Source: Phragmites australis (Eukaryota; Streptophyta; Magnoliopsida; Poales; Poaceae). From it: a DNA stretch of 64,000 bases. The notes beneath the pieces were generated by a model. That model ran no database searches. It was given only the letters and a program-made list of their open reading frames with translations, and had not been told where the DNA came from. Shown piece by piece: positions 59,301 to 64,000 of this stretch. The position numbers were made by a program, and so were the translations under genes. Every line of letters starts with the position of its first letter. The first letter of the stretch is position 1. The stretch covers positions 38,969,001 to 39,033,000 of the forward strand of contig NC_084921.1 in assembly GCF_958298935.1 (NCBI RefSeq). The letters run 5' to 3'.

Positions 59301-60920
59301 GACTAGCATGCAAATAGTACCTGCTAGCAATAAAGTACTTAACATGCAGCAGAACAATACATAACAAAAGGAATTCATCTCAAATACACTGCACCCAAGC
59401 TTGAGGAGAATCAGCATGTCTCGTGATACTTCTTGCCCAAGCATTTGTAGTCACGCATTACATAAATGGAAACATACAAATCATGTCTAGAAAAATACAA
59501 TAGCTTTGCTAATTAAAAAAAATATTCGTTTCCAACTCATGCAAAACCAAACTCTATACCCAGGATCTGTTTAGTAAATTTGAAGAATAATACAATCATT
59601 TGCTATGGTATCTAATGTCCAATTTTGCCCTCACTGGGGCTGTTCTCCAAATTGTTTTTTTAGGGCCTGTTTGGTAGAGCTCCAGCTCCAAGAAGCTCCA
59701 AGAATTCTTGGAGCTGGGTATTCCTAGCTCCAGAAATTCGTGGAGCTGGAGCTATGGGTACACAGATGGTATTTGTGTGAGACATTTTGTTTCCATTTTA
59801 GTCTAAAAATAGAGATTTAAACCACTTTATCTTAGCCTACAAACTCAAGATCTAACATGGAGCTATGAGTTGGAGCCCTGCCAAACAGGGCCTTAGATCC
59901 TCCTCTAAATTGTTGCGGGATCTAGTTAGTTCAGAAAATATTTCGCAAATTTTAGTATTGTCATAGTTCTAAAAGGGGAGCTGCCAATTAGATAATATCT
60001 AAAAAGTAGTAAAATGAAACTGCAATTCAGAAAAACGCCACAGCACAAAAACACAGGAATAAGCCACCTAGCGGTTGATGTAACAAACAGCATATGTTGC
60101 ATGAGGTACATCATGTGTAGCAGATGCAAAGGAACTGCAATAGTTAAACATTAACAAACAAATGGCATACCATGTACTAAACACAAACATGCATAGACAA
60201 ACAGAAAGGAAAAGAGAACATTTCAGTGAAGGATCATATTTACAATGGTTGTAACATGTTTCCGAGTGAAGATCCAAATCTACATACCTGTGGAAGATGC
60301 ATACATCTGCAATGAACTGAAGCCTCGTGTTGAAGGATGATATATCAGAAAAATCCCCAGACTGCTGCATCCTTCTTGTCTCCTCTGCTATATCATGTAA
60401 CTCTTTACGGATAGCGTTGTGCCAATACAAAATATCATCTATGGGATGCCTGTCAACTTGACCATCATTAGATTCTGCACAGTTTCTACTCCCAACTTTA
60501 GACTCTTCATGTGAACAAATATGCTTCTCCCCTTGGTCAACAAAGGGGACATCCTCACAAATATGACTTTTTTCTGATTGACAATCAGCAAAGCTCTGCA
60601 CCACCTTTTGTGTTGCTTTCCCTTCGATCCATGTGAATACAACCTTCACAAATTTGAACACTAAAATTTAACAGGAATCGAAGCAAGATTTTGATTGAAA
60701 AAGTAATAGGTGCACTCATGAAAACCTGTTGGAGAAGTTTCTCTTCAGGTACTACTTTACATAAGCAGTTACGAATATCTTGGTGTTCATCAGATGAAAC
60801 AGAAGCTGAAAGCCATGGAAGGAACTCTGCCATCATATTTACGGGAATGTTGCATAAGAATTGCCACACTAAATCAGCTTGCTCTTCACGTGAAAATTTC
60901 TTTGTAAGCAATGGGAAGAC
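53338..60920 (-). CDS. HRZ1: Hemerythrin/CHY/RING ubiquitin ligase, HRZ/BRUTUS type, 5' end missing
   Basis: Twelve exons, minus strand, in order: 60726-60920, 60288-60643, 58968-59193, 58715-58883, 57369-58604, 56607-56778, 56316-56537, 55766-55903, 54219-54453, 54080-54139, 53552-53623, 53338-53472. All introns are GT-AG and the frame is continuous for 1071 residues to TAG. The first visible exon ([14 protein letters not shown]) is the end of hemerythrin domain 1. Domain 2 has [21 protein letters not shown] and [13 protein letters not shown]. Domain 3 has [27 protein letters not shown] and [13 protein letters not shown]. Next come the CHY zinc finger ([16 protein letters not shown]), CTCHY cysteines, RING ([26 protein letters not shown]) and the C-terminal zinc ribbon ([21 protein letters not shown]). 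Family members are about 1230-1250 residues, so about 165 are missing. Known role: iron-binding E3 ligase restraining the iron-deficiency response by degrading bHLH factors. The retained domains point to HRZ1/BTS rather than the single-hemerythrin HRZ2. Confidence 0.95.
57335..57347. repeat. G13 homopolymer in HRZ intron
   Basis: Thirteen G on the plus strand, just beyond the donor side of the large exon. The precise length is uncertain in any assembly. Confidence 0.85.
59663..59892. mobile_element. Tourist-like (PIF/Harbinger) MITE in HRZ intron
   Basis: 230 bp. The left end gggcctgtttggtagagctc pairs with the right end, whose reverse complement reads ggccctgtttggcagggctc. It is flanked by TTA on both sides (59660-59662, 59893-59895), the target preferred by this superfamily. 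The interior has overlapping inverted copies of agctccaagaattcttggag. It lies in the intron between the exons at 60288-60643 and 58968-59193 and does not disturb splice sites. Confidence 0.88.
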
Positions 60921-62087
60921 CTGAAACAAATTCAGATGATCATGGATCAGACACTAAAAAAATGAACTATGGTTTTTAAATTTAAAAAAGAATTATGGCA
61001 CTCAATACGTTGACTAACTGCAGGAGTGGTCTTGAGGGGGGAATAGGAGTTTGAGGACGGAGTTTGTGGACTGTGGTAGTATTGGCCATGACAAACTGAT
61101 TTTGAATCCCAATACCTTGTCTAGCAAACGGGATGGCAAATTGTAGAAAATTGATTTGTAGTTCACAATACATGCCAATATAAGTCACGATGAAAAGTTG
61201 AGATGTATCCATCTTCCTCCACATTGCAATGACCTACTTGCTAGTTACTACTGACCGTTCCCACAAGTTTAAAATGGTGAGAGCTGGACCCTCAAATTCT
61301 CATTCCCCATCTCACCTGAATTCTCATGGCCACTAACCAAACAAGAGACTAAAAACTCCCACCTTTAAATTCTCATTCCCTCCAATCAATTTGCCTTCAA
61401 CCAAACAGGCCGTAAAATGCAAACACCACAGCGGAGACTGGAGATATAATCAATCAAAGCATGCAATTAAAAGGAAAAAATCTGCCACAAGAACAGATCT
61501 AGTATAGCAAGTTAATCTTTTACCATGGCTTCTCCACTTCTTTGTCTAGATAAAGAACTTTAATCAAAGATTAAAAGCTTTACACCATAATGAGATATCA
61601 CTTTCTATTGATGTCAGACAAAATGTGACACAAGAACCAAAGAGCAAAAAATAAAAATGCAAAAGAATCACCCTCTCTATTCTCTAATACAGGATATGAA
61701 GCATGCCATTACTTAAACTTGACCTTCATAGATAGTGCAATAGCAAATTGCACCGCAGCTGACACCACAATTCCTTTAATAAGGATACAGAACTTAGGAA
61801 AGCACTTCTGATCATAATTCAGAACTTGCAGTTCACAACACCAGCATTACAGTCAAAACTAGTGACCTTTACCAGAAGGTACAGGCAGCAGACTAGCAAA
61901 ATTCTTCACCGCGACCACTACCGAGAACTACCACAATTCCTTTACCAAGTAAAACATGTTTGCATATGCAAATTAACTTAGATGTGCGGCAATGCATGCT
62001 AATTTTAGTTAGGAACAAGAAATGAAAGATTAATATCAGTTATCACCTTATGTACGATTCTACATCGATATAACCTTTGCAAGGACC
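60921..62087. other. Upstream intron sequence of the HRZ-type gene, with a degenerate MITE-like segment
   Basis: No further exon of the gene was found. 61012-61411 looks like a decayed MITE: its right end caaccaaacaggcc is the common Tourist-type end, with internal aaattctcattccc repeated at 61294 and 61367, but the left end is not recognisable. The rest (61440-62087) is AT-rich intron-like DNA. Confidence 0.45.
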
Positions 62088-63059
62088 CATAGTTATTATG
62101 GCGATGTGGCAAGGCGTTGCGACCCACCACCTTCACACTTTTATATCGCTTATGGCGCGCGGCGTGGCGACGCCATACACACATCATAGTCTTTAGGATA
62201 TTAGGAACATACGCCTTAATAACTACGAATATATATTAGGAACATACAGCATCATAGGTTAAAAGGAAACTGAAGGCAGGTAATTTGGGATTAACCCACA
62301 ACGATTCATATCGATCAGCAGAGTGTGTACATATAGACAATGTGTGAGATTTACATGGCCGCTATTTAATACAGATTATGACCTTCCTAATAGGTCAGCA
62401 GCTGATATGGAAACTAATGTTAATGACCTTCCTAATAGGTCAACAGCTGATATGGAAACTAATGTTAATGACCTTCCTAATAGATCAGCTAGCTAATATG
62501 GAAAACAATCTCCCTGATTGGTGTGGCAGATTGGGCAGGGATTAAGAATTCCAACAGAAACCTTCCTGATGTGTTACAGGTTTTCACAGCCAAAAGCCCA
62601 TAAGCTGCCCACAATAGCCATGGCCTCTTCCCTCGTTTCGCCTTCTCATCAGCCGCCGCCGCCGCCGTTGCAAGCCTAGATCGCTGGTCAACATAGCACT
62701 CCAAACTCTCACCCTCGCACCCCTCCCGCTCCCCAGCGAACGTCGCCGCGTCAGTGTTCTCTCCGTCGCCACCAACCATACCCCTCCTCCGTCGCCGGTC
62801 TCCCCTTCGGAGCTTGCGAACAACACAAGCTGCCTCCTCCGGGAACTTGCGCGACACACTTCCTCCCCGTCGTCGGATCTGTTGCTTCTTCATTCGTATG
62901 GCGTCCGCCACGACTTCCTTGCTCGCCACAGGATGCCTTAGCGGCACCAGGGGGACGCCACGCCGATATGGCAAACGCCATACGTGCTCGTGCCGTGGCA
63001 TTGGCGTGGCAAGACTTGGATTTCCGCCACGCCGATATGGCGACACCATGACAACTATG
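62088..63059. mobile_element. Non-autonomous DNA transposon with 8 bp target duplication (hAT-like)
   Basis: 972 bp flanked by caaggacc (62080-62087 and 63060-63067). Left end catagttattatggcgatgt; right end, reverse complemented, catagttgtcatggtgtcgc. The subterminal parts hold several copies of gccacgccgatatggc and related words. The centre (62580-62960) is GC-rich with open frames on both strands that may be captured gene sequence. 62378-62505 is a 45 bp tandem repeat. The 8 bp duplication suggests hAT, although the end sequence is not the usual cagg/cagtg form. There is no transposase. Confidence 0.75.
62378..62505. repeat. 45 bp tandem repeat
   Basis: Unit accttcctaataggtcagca then gctgatatggaaactaatgt, with starts at 62381, 62426 and 62471. 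The third copy is partial and diverged. It is inside the hAT-like element. Confidence 0.9.
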
Positions 63060-63067
63060 CAAGGACC

Positions 63068-63208
63068 AAAACAAACAATAAAAACAAAAAGAAATTGGTA
63101 AAAGTTTAGTGAATCGAAGAACACGCATATACATGAATACCATCACTTCTCTCTCCACCATTATTTTAGACATCAACTTAGTGAATCGAAGAACACGCAT
63201 ATGCAATA
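63068..63208. other. Intron sequence with a 25 bp direct repeat
   Basis: ttagtgaatcgaagaacacg followed by catat occurs at 63106-63130 and 63178-63202, identical, 72 bp apart. The second copy is just outside the copia LTR. Confidence 0.8.
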
Positions 63209-63316
63209 GTTAAGAATGGCAACTTGTATTCCATGGAGGATATAGGCCAGTATATATACATGTACATGTGAGCCATGTGCAAATAACCCCTTATAACATG
63301 AGGATATTACACATAC

Positions 63317-63320
<4 letters not shown>

Positions 63321-63370
<50 letters not shown>
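63321..63370. repeat. (TA)n microsatellite
   Basis: About 50 bp of uninterrupted TA within the copia LTR. Confidence 0.95.
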
Positions 63371-63371
<1 letters not shown>

Positions 63372-63464
63372 AACCACCCCCCTCAAACTCATGAGAGATC
63401 AACCACACTAAGTTTAGAGAGGTAGAACCTTTGTTGAACTGTATTATGTGCCTTCATGAAGAAA

Positions 63465-63952
63465 TCAACCAACTGAAGCTCTGAAGAAACATTCAACCAA
63501 CTGAAACTCTGAAGGAACATACTGAACATCAATAACATCATCATGTACTTGTGTTCGTGTGTAAGAAACATCAACACCAATATGCTTGGTGAGCTCATGC
63601 TTCACCAGATCTCGAACAATACTAATAGTACATGTACTGTCAGAGAAAAGATGAGTAGGTGTAGAAGATGAAACACCAAAATTCTCAAGTAACCATCGTA
63701 ACCAGCTGAGCTCTGTTGTCAACAATGCCATGGCTCGCAACTCAGCCTTTGCACTGGATAAGAAATTGTGGTCTGCTTCTTAATCTTTCAAGCAATGGGA
63801 GAACCACAAAAGAAAACATAGTAGACAGAAAGAGACCGACAATCAAAGGGATCACTAGCCCAAGTAGCATCAGAATATGCACAGAGCTGTAAAAAGTTGA
63901 AACGTAGAAAGAAAAGACAACGACAGATAGTCCCATGAAGATGACTATAGTG

Positions 63953-63960
<8 letters not shown>
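63465..63960 (-). pseudogene. Copia RNase H, C-terminal part
   Basis: The open frame 63465-63740 reads LLTTELSWLRWLLENFG, then LFSDSTCTISIVRDLVKHEL, TKHIGVDVSYTRTQ and VDVQYVPSEFQLVECFF, the classic end of copia polyproteins (KHI-D--F-R and the A-D--TK tail are altered). The upstream part to 63960 is in another frame. A 36 bp duplication of aatcaaccaactgaagctct then gaagaaacat at 63462 and 63492 lies at its 3' end. Confidence 0.85.

Positions 63961-63992
<32 letters not shown>
63955..63992. repeat. (GA)n microsatellite
   Basis: A GA run of about 38 bp at the window edge, inside the copia body, so it interrupts its frame. Confidence 0.92.
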
Positions 63993-63996
<4 letters not shown>

Positions 63997-64000
63997 AGGG

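Larger units (their letters stand above)
63209..64000 (-). mobile_element. Ty1/copia retrotransposon, 3' part, running off the window
   Basis: On the minus strand the 3' LTR occupies about 63209-63375 (closing ATGGAATACAAGTTGCCATT then CTTAAC). It includes a (TA)n run at 63321-63370 and is preceded inward by the polypurine tract GAGGGGGGTGG. The RNase H end is to its right. The rest of the element lies beyond 64000. The LTR end is the same family as the LTR fragment at 51156. Confidence 0.8.

Noticed and set aside
61195..61230. Minus-strand HCNVEED as a possible missing hemerythrin exon
   Set aside because: Only a few residues resemble the HCNAEDE motif. The surroundings do not match, no splice sites fit, and the segment belongs to a MITE-like stretch.
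62489..63124. 211-codon minus-strand frame as a gene
   Set aside because: It overlaps the end and target duplication of a DNA transposon and has no recognised domain. It is at most a captured fragment.
1..64000. tRNA, rRNA or known small RNA genes
   Set aside because: No cloverleaf with conserved TTCRA arm or rRNA core was seen by eye. The tRNA-like words present are retroelement primer sites. A covariance-model scan would be decisive.

Overview
This is nuclear DNA from a grass (Poaceae, probably a panicoid such as sorghum, Miscanthus, sugarcane or a relative; the species cannot be fixed from the window). The signs are a GC-rich first exon, spliced GT-AG genes, MITEs in introns, and nested LTR retrotransposons that fill more than half of the 64 kb. 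There are two ordinary host genes. One is a small two-exon DUF1639-family gene at 9270-10188 (+). The other is the 3' twelve exons of a hemerythrin/CHY/RING iron-sensor ubiquitin ligase (HRZ/BRUTUS type) at 53338-60920 (-). Its first exon or exons are not in the window.

Layout. 1-8.6 kb: intergenic DNA with a one-exon fragment of a neutral/alkaline invertase (530-769), an AT-rich unclassified repeat (about 1985-3030), an LTR-like stretch (about 4200-4830) and a long CT-rich tract (5885-6400). 8.6-10.4 kb: CpG-rich island and the DUF1639 gene. 12.3-16 kb: a foldback element, then a hAT element with an uninterrupted 662-codon transposase. 16.2-18.3 kb: probable solo LTR. 18.6-27.4 kb: an 8.76 kb Ty3/gypsy element of the Tat (Grande/Retand) type with matching 783 bp LTRs and a 5 bp target duplication. 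It carries an antisense extra ORF and two tandem-repeat arrays, and has lost gag-protease-RT. 28.9-32.0 kb: MITEs and a partial LTR. 32.0-51.2 kb: a three-level nest. Element A (minus-strand gypsy, 3+ kb LTRs) has its integrase gene split by a solo LTR (B, plus strand), which is in turn split by a truncated chromodomain gypsy element (C, minus strand). 51.2-52.9 kb: wrecked Ty1/copia DNA. 53.3-60.9 kb: the HRZ-type gene. 61-64 kb: transposon debris upstream of its first visible exon (MITE, a 972 bp element with 8 bp target duplication, and the 3' end of a copia element running off the edge).

The genes do not form a pathway together. The HRZ-type protein would act in iron homeostasis: hemerythrin domains bind iron, and the RING end marks bHLH regulators for degradation. 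The DUF1639 protein has no known function. The rest is mobile DNA, mostly decayed, and its boundaries give a readable order of insertions. I found no previously undescribed cellular system. The most informative points are the architecture of the Tat element, the A/B/C nest, the intact hAT ORF, and the transposon load at the 5' side of the HRZ-type gene.
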